DNA from: Ixodes scapularis
Taxonomy: Eukaryota; Arthropoda; Arachnida; Ixodida; Ixodidae
NCBI RefSeq assembly: GCF_016920785.2
Contig: NW_024609880.1
Span: forward strand, 32,945,152 to 33,009,151
DNA: 64,000 bases
Reading direction: 5' to 3'
Positions 43,841 through 54,964 of the stretch are shown here, in pieces. Made by a program: the position numbers and the translations under genes. The notes below the pieces were generated by a model. The model saw only the letters and a program-made list of their open reading frames with translations, searched no databases and was not told where the DNA came from. Position 1 is the stretch's first letter. Each line of letters starts with the position of its first letter.

Positions 43841-43989
43841 GCCAATGGCTGGGCCAACATTGGAAGAAGTTGCGCTCGGCCAGAATACCAATGTTGGACC
43901 AACCTCTGGAGCCAGCGTTTGCCATAGTTGGCCCAATGTAGGTCCAACATTGGTGTGCTGCCTGGGTATCAACATGTTATGTCACTTGT

Positions 43990-44120
43990 AAAAATTTCCA
44001 TGCATTAAAGAAAAAAAAAAAAAAAAAAGCTCCAGTAGCTCAGTGGGAACGACGTCCGCTTCGCACGCAGTAGGACCGAGTTTGATCCCTCGTAGAACCT
44101 TTTTTTTTTTTTTTTTTTTT
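43990..44120 (+). mobile_element. tRNA-derived SINE or tRNA pseudogene
   Basis: Between an A-run (44008-44027) and a T-run (44100-44122) lies a tRNA-like body. It has CAGTAGCTCAGTGGGAACGA with an A box, CGCTTCGCACGCAGTAGGAC in the anticodon/variable region, and GAGTTTGATCCCTCG as a degenerate B box. The cloverleaf is partly kept, but acceptor-stem pairing is not evident, which favours a retroposed SINE. Confidence 0.55.
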
Positions 44121-44238
44121 TGTAACATTTTTTTTTATGTTTACATATTTTTTTTTTTACAATTATCACTGAAGAATTAAGCAAAAAAATAGCAAAAAAA
44201 TGTTGTGGACGACACTTCGCTGAATTAAATGGTATGGG

Positions 44239-44487
44239 ATTTCCTTTTTGACACCTGCGAACTCAATGTAATCACTTTCCACAATATGCAAGGAGCATAT
44301 AAATCAGGCTGTGTCCGCTTTCCGAGGTGCCCGTATATGTTCTACATTAATTGCAGCCAGCCATTGGTCCCGATCCCGTTGATCTTTCGGAAACTCTGTC
44401 GCACAATGCCCTTCTTTTCCGGACGCAGGACATGTGAGCGAGCTCTTCACGCAACATCTTGGGTGTAATCTTTTCGGAGCCGACCAT
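44239..44487 (-). pseudogene. THAP domain relic of a transposase
   Basis: On the minus strand the frame reads RCCVKSSLTCPASGKEGH, then ATEFPKDQRDRDQWLAAIN, and after an in-frame TGA (44304-44306) FICSLHIVESDYIEFAG. The spacing of the FPKD, W.xAI and C-x2-H elements is that of a THAP DNA-binding zinc finger. The second zinc-ligand cysteine of the first pair appears to be serine, and a frame change separates the likely ATG (44487) from the domain. No catalytic domain follows; the SINE and composite element lie downstream. The nearby TTAA end supports a Kolobok-type origin. Confidence 0.65.
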
Positions 44488-46230
44488 GGAAATTCACCAC
44501 GGGCACTCACTGCTCATCTCCAACTCCTCAATGTACAAAACAACTCATCTTGGAGTACAGAACAACGAGCGGAACAAACATAACTGCAAAAGAAGCGCAC
44601 GCCACGGCGAACAGTTCCCGTACGCCGCATGTCGTGTCGTCTGCTACGGAGAGGAGAGAAAAAAAAAAGAAAAAAGCGGCACGGTCGGGTGTAGCCACGT
44701 GACTTCCGCCACTCACTCTCTTCCCTCCACTTCTCCGACCTCCGTCGGGTTTCGGTTTCGGTTTCGAGCAGTTGCGTCTTTTGGCTTTATTAAAAAAATA
44801 CGCTACTCTGTTGCAAAACATTAATTGGGTACTCCTCCGACACCATAATGAAGCGCCTGGCAAAAAATGAAAACAATTTTTTGGGGGGTGTCAGTGTCCC
44901 TTTAAGCCCCAAGACGGCTGACTTGTAGTTGCTCTGAAGCGTAGCTTATTTAGTGGCTCTGGGTGTCGCCCTAACCCACCATCAGTTTTTGCTTCCCTTC
45001 GCTCCGTTCTTACGGAGCTGGACAGATTATGGCCATTTTAGAATGGACTATGTCCCTCTTTCCAGAATTTTTTTTTTGAGGTTTGTCAAAGCATGTTTTA
45101 GTGACTTGCTATCGTTGTAAGACAAGAGAAGGTCAGCGATGGCGGATGTACTTTGGCGCATGTGCTGGAGTGTATATACGTGAATACTCAAACACGTTCA
45201 CTTTTTTTTTCTTATCGTAATATTTATGGCTACGGGACGAGTATATTTGAACGTTTTGCAATCTCCTCTAACATAATGAAGATACGATACCGGTAGCATT
45301 ACATCAATATCTTCCTCACTATAAAAGTCCCACCCTTTCCTTGCGGTTGTGAAACTATTCAGTGCAATTTTCTGGTGGCGAAATAATCCAAAACGAGGAG
45401 TCAATGCAGGTATCTTATATCTGTCCAACTCTCATGTTGCTGTTAGGATAAAAAAAAACATGCTGGTTAATTTTTCTCCTTTTTTATTGCAAATGTGCAT
45501 TTGAAGCGGAAAGCTACATTTCTCAAACCGCCATTCAGGTCTCATTTTGTTTTTCTTGATTACGTGTCTCCGCTCGGTTAAGATTATAGGTGCGAAAATT
45601 CAATAAGGAGTTTAACACCAAGCGCGAAATGTTTCATCCTAAGAGAGAGAGAGAGTCTAAACGCACACAAATGCCGTGCCTCCCACTTACCTGCCCATTT
45701 TACACCCCCGGTCTGGACTCGGGCCAGACCGCTGTCACCGCGCTCCAGACGCGAACGACTTCCTCCCTCCCTAGCAGTCCGTCCCATTGACGGGCAGACG
45801 TCTTTACGAGCGCTTCCCTCCGCGCTCGTTTCGCCCAGAGCTCTGGTTCCGCCGAGGCTCAGCAGTGCCTCCGAAGGAGCATCTTTCCTTCCGTCGCGCT
45901 TTTTACGTACGTCCTTTTATCGTTCTGAAAGCAGCGCGTTAATTTTATTCCCCGCTTTCAGCCAAAGAGAGCGACGCGGGATTCGGGCTCGGTTTTTGGG
46001 GCCCAAACCTCGCCCGGTGACTCTGCGTGCGCGTGTCTGACTCTCTGTGAACAGGGAAAGGGAGACTTTTTTTGTTTTGCATTTCTCGGCGTTCCGTTTC
46101 GCCCTAGGCTATCCGCATTTTTCAAACGTCGAAATTTGCGAGTTGTGGACTATCTACAGGTGCGAACTATGCAATAATTTATTTTTTAAACATAAAATGC
46201 TTTTTAACGCTACCTTCCAATCCCGAAATG
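44488..46230. other. End of the TTAA element, then unassigned sequence
   Basis: 44488-44901 is the presumed 5' flank of the THAP gene up to the right terminus GGTGTCAGTGTCCCT. Beyond 44905 no gene is recognised. A continuation of the interrupted gypsy copy (end of RNase H, 3' LTR) would be expected here, but I could not identify it convincingly. Confidence 0.4.
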
Positions 46231-46237
46231 TTATCTG

Positions 46238-46550
46238 TCCGTCAGTCTATCCGTGCATTTTCCGCTAAATCTAGCGGGAAAATCGACGGCATGGTTTTAT
46301 ATATCAATTCAGTTTCCCCGCTTAACTTAGGGGAAAAATTCACGTCTGGTGGCCAAAACATCAATTTTCTTTCCACTCCAAATATCACGAGAAATCCACG
46401 TCACGTTACCAATACCCACTAACGCGATACATTTAGCGGGAAAACGCACGTCCCGTGACCCAGAATTCGGTTTCTTTGCTAAATTTAGCGGGAGAAATGG
46501 ATGCCACCTCACCTGACGTCACGTGACGTCACGTGACGTGTACAAACGTT
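46238..46550 (+). repeat. Degenerate minisatellite with CCGCTAAATTTAGCGG palindromes, locus 1
   Basis: Units of roughly 75-90 bp are built of a TCCGCTAAATCTAGCGGGAA-like palindrome followed by a CACGT-containing spacer and CCAATA/CAGTTTC words. The last part (46514-46540) is a compound TGACGTCACGTGACGTCACG tract. The left boundary GTCCGTGCATTTTCCGCTAA is shared, with one small change, with the locus at 54357. Confidence 0.7.
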
Positions 46551-46554
46551 CAGC

Positions 46555-47050
46555 TTCCCGGATGAATTCAGCTAGAAAATATAGGCCACTTGAAACACCA
46601 ATACCCTCACCTCATCCCTAAAATGCATTTCACGCATTATAGAAGTAAAAAAATGAAGTTCGCTGCCATTTTTTCTTTGTTTTTTCAGGATCGCTCGTTA
46701 TGACGAGACATAACGAACTTCGTAAACTACAGATTGCGTTAATAGTCCATGAGATACAAGCCTATTTTCGCACCGCCAAAGCAGGCATTTCTCGGTCTTT
46801 GCTGTGAATGTGAGTTTTTTTTTTTTTTTATTAATCGATTTAATGAACTCAAGTAGCCGGCTACGTATACTCGCTGCGAACGACACTCCGGAATATAGGG
46901 CACCGAAGGTCACTGACCTCTTAAAACACCCATGGGTGTGGGGAATGCCCGGCATCTTAGTGTCGCGTCGCAGCCAATCAGAATGCTGAATTAGTTCATT
47001 AAAACGACAGACAACCAATCACGGACCGAGAAGCGTGCTGCCCCACGTAT
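46555..47050. other. Unassigned sequence
   Basis: No gene or element recognised. Confidence 0.4.
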
Positions 47051-47055
47051 CTTAA

Positions 47056-47948
47056 AGGGGCGGTGCAACAATTTGCGGACTTGGGATAAATAATTGCGGA
47101 AATTGATCCCTCCACATATGAAACGAAGGACCGAAAACCATTGTTTCCTACTTGCCTTAGTTTTCATTAAAAAAAAATGAAAAAATTGATATCTCTGGCA
47201 CCCCTCAACTCAACGTTGAAGCGGCACCAGCTTCGCCTGTGACGTCATTCGGAGTGGCGTTGGTTTCCGGTTGGGTTCTTCTGGCTTCCGTTTCCCCAGC
47301 GCTCGCCGGCTCGCCAGGCTCGCTGCTCTCCCGCCGATTCCCGACCAACATGGCGGCATGGGCGGACGGCCTGAGCGACGTCGAGCGCAAGATGCTTGCG
47401 ACGCGGCGGGCAGTCGAAGTCGAAGTCGAGGTCGAGACACCAGGAACAATAACGATACCACGATACTACGGGCCATGACCAACGCACTCCGTCGAGCGAG
47501 GGAAAGACAAAACGTCCGGGTTGCTCGTGTAGCCGCCGTAGGGCGCCTCGGGCGTCGACGGATGACGGCGACGGCAGGTTTTGTTGACTTGCGGTAGATG
47601 GCGCCACAAATAATTCATACCCTTTTAGCGGCAATATTAGGCTTTTGAAGCGTGTCTGCATGCCTAAACAACAAGATTTTTTTAAACTTAACCTTAAATC
47701 AAGCTTACAATTGCCTAACACTATCACTTACAAAAACCACTCCGAATGACGTGACACCACAGGTTCCATTTGCGGCCACCATGTGGCCGCAGGTTGGGAA
47801 AAAAAGCGTTTTTTATTTTACGATTACGCAGCGAAATAGAGGTATTTTGGGTAGGGTGGCACTTTTTCTCTTACTTATGCCGAAGTAAACAATATAAAAA
47901 AATACAAGTTGCACATTCGTTCAGTGTTAAAATCATTGCACCGCCCCT
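47056..47948. mobile_element. TTAA-flanked element, about 0.9 kb
   Basis: TTAA at 47052-47055 and 47949-47952 flank inverted ends AGGGGCGGTGCAA. A second inverted pair lies inside: TGACGTCATTCGGAGTGG (47240) against CCACTCCGAATGACGTGAC (about 47739). The GC-rich centre has opposed open frames, including an ATGGCGGCATGGGCGGACGG start, but no domain. Likely a non-autonomous Kolobok-type or other TTAA-specific element. Confidence 0.65.
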
Positions 47949-47954
47949 TTAAGC

Positions 47955-49245
47955 TGTTAGTTACGTTACAAGCTTCAAGACCAGGTGCATCTGGCTTACA
48001 CTGCCGCTGCATTTACAGCTCCTCAATGATGAGCCCTTTTTGTTTCACGCGCTTTTCTTAGAAAGCGTGTCTTTTCGGCCATCAATAGAACCCTGCATCT
48101 TAATTACATTCTTCTTCGGGCCGATATAAACTCAAAGAATGGTGAGGTGAGGGAATGACTAAAAGGTCGAAAACATTTCCGCTTTCGGGATCTTCAGTTG
48201 ACGGGGCGAATGAGGCTGAGACAGTTCTTTAGTGTTTTTTGTCGGAGGCAAACATTGTCAAGTACTCGAGCTGTCTTTAATGTCTTGCCAAATCTCTTTT
48301 TTTTTCTTTTTTTTTTTACGTGTAACAAGGAGCACCTGTATGGAATTCGACCGATTTGAGGTTTCTTGTTGACAACGTCCCCCCCCCCCCCCCCCCAGCT
48401 AATGGCCCCGTTTTTCCAAATGAATAAAATAACAAGTAGGGCTCAAATTATCAAGAGGCTGGTAAGTCACATTAGCACGTTTGCATATCTACATTGCTTG
48501 TTTATTAGCATGAGCTATCGTGTCACATTATTTTCTGTCCTATGCCTATGAAAGAAAATGTAAACGATAATTTGAGATCACCTACTTGTAGTTTAATAAA
48601 GTATTTTTTATATAAAATTACCAGCTAACGTAGGTACAGATTTGAGTAGTGATTGGTTGAATTGAATCTTTCCCTCGTACGTATTCGCTATTGAACCGCT
48701 TTTGTTTTTCAACTCGAGGTCAAACTTTTATTTTCATGTGGAGACCTGTTTCACCAGTCTAGAGAGGCAATTTTCGTGGACGTGAACACCGTCCCCCGCC
48801 CTGGTTTTGGTTGGTTTCACTCAGCGATCTGACTGGCACAACTTCTTCTGGCATCGCAGCTGAAAACACACATCTGGTGAAGTGGGTCCCAGAAGTATGT
48901 CGCTTATTACACGGCTCTTCAGATGCAGGCCACGCGAGTCGTGCAGCAGGCACTGCAACGCTGCGCCCTAACCTTCTTCACTGCAGCTGAAATGAAAGAG
49001 AAATGCCCCTCGTTGCTCCCAGGTCCCCTTTCTAAAGAAAAAGAAGACGGCCATTAGAGAGGAAACCGAATCGGAACGAAGCTTTTCCCGAACAGATAAC
49101 AGAGCCCACCGCAAAGGACATGAACAGGTTAGTTACGTTTTCCAAGATAAAGAAGGAACGATCAAAAGGATTTCAGAAACGACGGCTGTTTTCTAGTTCG
49201 TTTTTGTTCCCTTCAAAGACCCGTGTGTCTGTGCGTATGTGTGTG
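47955..49245. other. Unassigned sequence with poly-C run
   Basis: A run of 18 C is at 48379-48396. Short frames only. Confidence 0.4.
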
Positions 49246-49248
49246 TGC

Positions 49249-49269
49249 GGGGGGGGGGGGGGGGGGGGG
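49249..49269. repeat. Poly-G run of 21
   Basis: Twenty-one G preceded by a short GT-rich stretch. The opposed frames across it owe their length to the run. Confidence 0.9.
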
Positions 49270-52190
49270 CAATGAATGGTCGTTCGACCGCTCGTGCATT
49301 TCTGTTGCTGTTGTCGTTGTTGTCAGATGCAGAAGGACCCGGTTTTTTCGATAATACGGCCTGCGACGCGTCCTTTCTTTTTGCTCGTTTACATGTTTCT
49401 TTTAATTTTTTTTCTGAAACTTTGAGATCGACTTTCGATATTGGTCGTTTCCGCAGTCTCGTTCTTTTTATAGAACCGAACCACGTAATAGACTGTGCCG
49501 GGGCTCGCAGAGCATCTTTCCATCCGAGCCACGCTCTGCTGCTTCGCTCCCGGAGCACGCGGTTGAGTCGGTGACATTGCTCGTGCACGTAAGGTTGGCT
49601 GTCGCATCCACTTAAGCCGCTGTAGCTGACACATGGAGGACGGACGAAGACTCGGAAGGAAGAAAAGAAAACGAGCACACGGTAGGGAGGAAGAAAGCAG
49701 CGAGTGAATATAAAGACCCGGCAGGGGAAACCTGCTACGGAAGACTCCGGGGCCGATCTGTCGTTGATTGACTCCGATCGGAGTCTCGCTGCGCCGAGCG
49801 ATGCGGAAGGAGAGGGAACCCCAATTTAATTCGTGCGACAGGATGCTTCGAGTTTTACCAACACCGGCCTGACGCGATGAAGTGTTTCTTTGCTTTGTAC
49901 GGAAGTCAGGTTACGTGCTGTGTTTTCGACAAGAAAAGGGGAAATTGGGAGGTAAGATTATTTCGCGAGGGTAGGGGGTAGAGATTGGGAGTTTCTTCCA
50001 GAGCTGCTCGTGTAGGTGTTACAAGACTCGAAGGTGAGACAACTTAACTACTCACTGGTTTCTGAATGCCTTCCGGTGAGCGATAGTCTGAGTGTCAGTT
50101 GTTTTCGAATTACGACCGTTTCATCTCGAATAGTTGATGTGCACACAGAGCGTTAGAAACGACGTCAATGTCCGTCCCCCAGCCCCTCTCCGGTTTAAGA
50201 ATAAAGAAAACTGACGGAGGCTTTCATTTTTGCCTATTGAGGTTATTTTAGTTTTAGCCGAATATTTTGTTGATTAAAAAACAAATCGTATCACTCTCAT
50301 TAGTACGACATTATCCAAAGAACCAAAGGCGTCTATAAAGAATTAATAAACCAGCATATGAGAGCCGCAAAAATGCCCAGGAACGCGAGCGACTTCTTTG
50401 ACTGTTGATTCTCTAACTAAAAATCATAGAAAATACCTGTCATAAAAAGTCCCTCAACAAGCTTCATATAAATCGGTATTCAACTCCTACAGCGGATGGG
50501 ACAAGAAAAGCGACAATAAACACGTAGCAAAATCTCTTGTTGACTATCCCGTAATTCGCTCGTACATGCGCCTTCCACCGGGATATCTCACTTTCTTGGT
50601 GATCTGTGGAGATAATTGTGAAAATTGTTATGTTTATGTCCAAGACTATAAGAAGCGTCATGCTTTTCCCGACCGAAGAAATTACCGTGCTAAATGAGCT
50701 CGACAGGGGTCAGATACCGGACCGGAGCCTGAAAAGGAACGTCAATGGGCGGGGGTCTCTCGAGGGACTTCCGCCTATTCAAATGTGTACATTATAAGCG
50801 AGAGCATAGATCCAACTCGTAGCGATTGTCAGCTCTTTATAGAGACTCGGATTTTTACTAGGCCCCGAAGCATGGGGATTCCCATGTCGTCCGAAGGTAG
50901 TCAAACTTCATAAAGTTGTAGTTGCTACAGTTCAGTCTCTGCACTATCACCTTCCCACGCACATACATGAGGCGATCTCGAACAAATTGCCTTGCAGAAT
51001 TCTGAGACTGGTAAATAAATTTTGAACGAAAACAGACGGGTTGTGTCAAAACTCGAAAACTACAAAGAGTTTATGCCGACGTAGCCTCTGGTGGCACCTT
51101 CAAAACAGTACTACTGAAGTTAAAATGATTGATCATAACTCGAATGGAGATTTCATTTCTTGATAAAAAAAAAACTCGCTCCATTTTAATATTCTTGTAG
51201 GCTCCATCTAACAATGTAAACATTAGAACTCTAGAGAGATATATTTTATGATGCGTGCTTTCATTAAAATACTCCCTTTTTTTTTTCTTTGTACGGTTCG
51301 CTTTGGTGCGGTTCGTTCACTGCTATGATCGCCTCGCATCATAGCTCCTGCACTTTCAGAACCAACCACTATCAGCCACGTGACCGCGGAAAGTGGGTGG
51401 GGAGTATTCGCATCAAACCGAATCCCCGACCACTCGCGCCGCAGTTCCACTCGTATGCCCGACCGGCTATCGGATTACCCTTAACAAAGGAACGTGCCGG
51501 GAAAGCAACTTCATAAAACGAAAATTCGCGCGTAGCCCTGTCACACACATCTCGTCTAGGGGTGGGAGGAAACCAGAGAAACCCCTCCATCCCCGCACCA
51601 GCCATGTTGCAGGAAACGTGATGGCCGAGAACTCTATGTAGGCGCTACAACGCATTAAGCGTAACACGAGACTCACGAACACAAGGCTCCTCTCTCCCCA
51701 TCACCTACACTTCCCTCTCCAAGCTACCCCCCTCTTGCGTCTCAATCAGCGCCACCTCAAAACAACGAAGCAGGGATTTTTTTTTGTCTATTTAACATTT
51801 TTGTATCGTTTTGTATTCGAGAAGAGGACTCAGCACCTAACCACGGTTATCTTTTGGTCCTTTGAACGCTTTTTGACGAAGCAATGCGGTCTGTATCCTA
51901 TTCTGGCCAATTGTTTTTGAAACACGTTTTCTTCTTTTCTTCTTTTTTTTTCTTGGAGGGAGAGGGGAGATAGCGTGCACACGGCAATCACGTGTCGAGC
52001 TGACTGAACGGACGTCGGTGTGCGGGGTCTTTCGGTTCCCGCCTATACAACGAATACGTGAGAATTCTACGCACGTGATGTTCGGGCCGGCGCCGACTGG
52101 TGAACGCCCTTCAGATTCGCGACTGCCACAGCATCCTTCTCCGTTCCGCTAGTTTTATTTCGGGTTCACGATTCTCAGTCATCTTTTTAA
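49270..52190. other. Unassigned intergenic sequence
   Basis: A 16-bp palindrome GACTCCGATCGGAGTC lies near 49779, and TATAAAGACC near 49711 could be a TATA-like element, but no gene follows. Other frames are short. Confidence 0.4.
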
Positions 52191-52194
52191 AACC

Positions 52195-52357
52195 TTTTTT
52201 TTTTTTTTTTTTGTAAATAGCTGCGTTTTTTGCTCTTGTCGTTTTGAGCTGCAAAGGGGAGGTGGGGAACAGGGGGAGGGGATCCCGCGAAACGACGTTG
52301 ACGTGCCCGGGTGGTCGAATAGTGTGTGTGTGGGGGGCGGGGGGGGGGGGGGGGGGA
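52195..52357. repeat. T-run and G-run low complexity
   Basis: A T-run at about 52195-52212 and GTGTGTGTG followed by G-runs (52332-52356). Frames of 75-150 codons around it are compositional. Confidence 0.8.
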
Positions 52358-52359
52358 GG

Positions 52360-54355
52360 GCGTGTCGTATCCACGCTCCGGTTTGACGTACGCGGGGTCC
52401 AAAAATCGACACCTCGCAAAACGGCGGGCGCAAAATGCTCCAGGCAAGGGAACTTCGATCCGCAATGAGCAAGCACGACGCTCACCTCCGCGTCATTTTT
52501 TTTTTCTCGAAAAAATGCGTGGAGTTTTAGCTGTTTCAAGTGAGAGCCCAAAGTGTGCACAAGACAGCATTGTGCAGATTCGGGGGTTTACGGTAACAAC
52601 AGGTGCTTACAGCGTCTATTCGTTTTGTCGGGTGTTTTCAACGGCTTTAGCACAATGGCGTGGTGTTTCTGGTAGGAGGTCACGCGATCTCTTCATTTCT
52701 CTATCTCTTTTGGAAAGTTCTCAGAGGGGAAAAGATGTATCGGTTCAATCTCAGTTCTATCGTACTTTGTGAAAGTGCGTGCATTCAAAACTACCTTCTT
52801 ACGAATCAATCATTGTGTGCAACTAAAAATTCTCGGAGGGATCGCTGTTATCTGCAGGAACGCGCTGCACAACCACGGGATCCTGGGCTTAAGCCCCACT
52901 CCTGCCCAAATCGATCTGTACGGGCACCACACCGGCGTGCGGTCATTTATCGTTACTGCGGGGTGCACATCAAAGATTCAAGGCTAGCAGTGGAGTTGTA
53001 TTGGCTAAATTTCTTATCCACAGCTGAGACAAAAGAGAACGAAGCTACGGTATCGAGAAAAAAATGTGTATCCTGATCAATTGAGATACACCGAATGTGC
53101 TCACGCTTGATTATTTGAGTCTTGTGGCAGACTTCCCAGTTATTTCTTAGTCATTTAAATTTTCTGTAGTTATAGAATAACAAAAAAAAAAAACGGACGA
53201 AGACGTAGTTGCAGACGATAGGATCTCCTAAGCATGCACTGCTAAAAAACGATCACGAAGCACGAGCCACGCGCGGATTATCTTTACAGTGACTATTATT
53301 TCCAATCTCGCCGACTAATTAATAATTAATTAATCATTCTAATTATTCATCGTTCCTAAGATATCAGCTGATCCTGAGCACAGAAAATATACAAGTTAAT
53401 AAATGAAGGGATGCATGGGCCATTGTAATGTTCCGCGGGAATCTTCCTAGAGTTCTGCATTTGTACAAACTCCTGGGACTTTGGTGCTGTCGCGATGGTA
53501 AGAGGAGAGACCTCGCTCCGAGTTTGCCATCTTCCGGAAGTTTCTCTAAGCCACACGTCCGTCCCGCGGACCGGAGCCCAAAGTCAACTTTGGTTTTGCG
53601 AAGGTCAGAGTATTACGGATGGGTCATCTCCGGTGGGCCGGACTTTGACGACCGCTTCTCTTTGCCTTCCGGTCCCGGAGCCATTAGCTGCCCGCCTGTT
53701 GACGGAGCCTTTTAGTTTTCCGTGACCTCGCTCGTTCGACGACACTGCTTCCCTCCCGTGCTAAGCCCACACCGGAAAATATGACTACGCCGTATTCCCT
53801 TCACCCCTAGGCTGACAGTGTGGTGGAAGCTATGGGCTCGCCGGACCAGTCATCAGCGTCTCTTTCATCATCTAGCTCCGCTCTCTGTGGGTGGGTGTGA
53901 GCGGAAGTTTGATCACGTAGCAGAAGAGAGACCCGTGACTGGTCCAACAAGAACGTTCCCTTCAGCGCATTGTCAGCTTAGCGGGGAACAGATTATTGCA
54001 GGGTGCTAGGTTGGACTCCCAATTTGAGGACGTTTATGGCGCAGTTAGGCACGATCACGCGCCAACTTTTCCGGATGTTGACACTATCCTCTCAAAATAT
54101 TAGCTCCCTGAGTTTAATTATCATTCTAGGCTACTGAAAATAAACCTTAATGAACCGCGACAAAGGGAGCCCATAAACATAGGTAACAGTACACACTAGA
54201 GATCCGCAGAAATCTACCACATTCTCAGCTCTGATTTACACTTAACATTATCCCTCCATCTTTTTTTCTCAATCTCTCCCACTCTCTCGCTTTTGTTTTT
54301 AAAGCATAATCAGCTTTTTAACGGAACATGCTCCCCCTCCCCCAATCTTAAAATT
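52360..54355. other. Unassigned intergenic sequence
   Basis: Several frames under 150 codons, none with a domain. A TTAATAATTAATTAAT tract is near 53318. Confidence 0.4.
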
Positions 54356-54356
54356 T

Positions 54357-54440
54357 TGTCCGCCCGTCCGTGCATTTTCCGCTAAATATAGCAAGAACAT
54401 TTACGCTACGTAACCTGCCGTCCTGAGACCTACACAGAAA
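54357..54440 (+). repeat. CCGCTAAAT minisatellite, locus 2 (single unit)
   Basis: GTCCGTGCATTTTCCGCTAA begins a single degenerate unit with the same left boundary as locus 1. Confidence 0.55.
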
Positions 54441-54774
54441 TTCTGCAGGTACGGCAGTAAATAATGGTAATCCTCTTCCTGCATCAGTTCAGTCGTTTCA
54501 CCACCAAACTTGGACGAAAGAAAAACTTGACCAGATGAAGGCGTTCGTAAACGCGTCCGCAATTTAGGCTCGAAACCACTTCGTAGTTCGTAAAGTGGCC
54601 CAGAACCGCTGTATCGTTTGTTCTGTATACCATAAGGAGAAAATGTCTATCACAAACTATGCGAAAACGACATGACACACAAACAGGGCCGAGAGCGCGC
54701 TGAAACTGAAACTGAAACCGAAAGCGATCAAATTGAGGCGACACTATGCCGGCGTAGGGTGCCTCAATAACGCG

Positions 54775-54960
54775 TTCCTCCGAACAGGGCCTCTAAATTC
54801 GTCAAGCACAAAGTGGGGTCGAAGTTGACGTAGCACACCGATTGGCCTATCTTGACGATGACTTCGCACTTTTTTCGCCGACGTCCAATCGACGCGCTCC
54901 GCAAACGTTCGGCCCCAACTTTGTGTATGACGAGTTTAGGGCTGCAGGATGTAGAGAACC
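54775..54960. repeat. Imperfect inverted repeat
   Basis: CCTCTAAATTCGTCAAGCAC followed by AAAGTGGGGTCGAA (54790-54825) is mirrored at about 54918-54953 as TTCGGCCCCAACTTTGTGTA and so on, with roughly 80 percent pairing over 35 bases and a loop of about 90 bases. It may be a decayed small element. Confidence 0.5.
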
Positions 54961-54964
54961 CTTT

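Larger units (their letters stand above)
40921..43966. mobile_element. Composite element with CCCAGRCAGCACAC ends
   Basis: TA at 40919-40920 and 43967-43968 flank inverted ends CCCAGACAGCACAC (left) and CCCAGGCAGCACAC (complement of the right). The inside is built of CCAACATTGG-type minisatellites: a 62-bp unit on the left (41025-41460 and 41655-41715) and a 46-bp unit on the right (43700-43840). Two palindromes sit between them. Later insertions include a 275-bp repeat monomer (41716-41990), a MITE (42002-42211) and about 850 bp of unknown sequence. I saw no transposase. TA duplication suggests a Tc1/mariner-like mover, but the superfamily is open. Confidence 0.65.
35243..44901 (-). mobile_element. 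Probable Kolobok-type DNA transposon, filled with later insertions
   Basis: TTAA at 35239-35242 and 44902-44905 flank inverted ends: AGGAACACTGACAGGG on the left, and AGGGACACTGACACCC on the complement of the right. A THAP-domain relic lies 400 bp inside the right end on the minus strand. Kolobok transposons have TTAA duplications and THAP-bearing transposases. Between the ends are a Tx1-type LINE, the 40921-43966 composite element and a SINE, leaving about 1.7 kb of the original. The inverted match is short, so pairing these two ends is an inference. Confidence 0.45.

Noticed and set aside
44905..45200. 3' LTR of the gypsy element resuming after the TTAA insertion
   Set aside because: A few words near 44950 resemble the start of the candidate 5' LTR, but the match does not extend.
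47239..47597. GC-rich frames starting ATGGCGGCATGGGCG
   Set aside because: They lie inside the TTAA-flanked element between its inner inverted repeats, on both strands, and have no recognisable domain.
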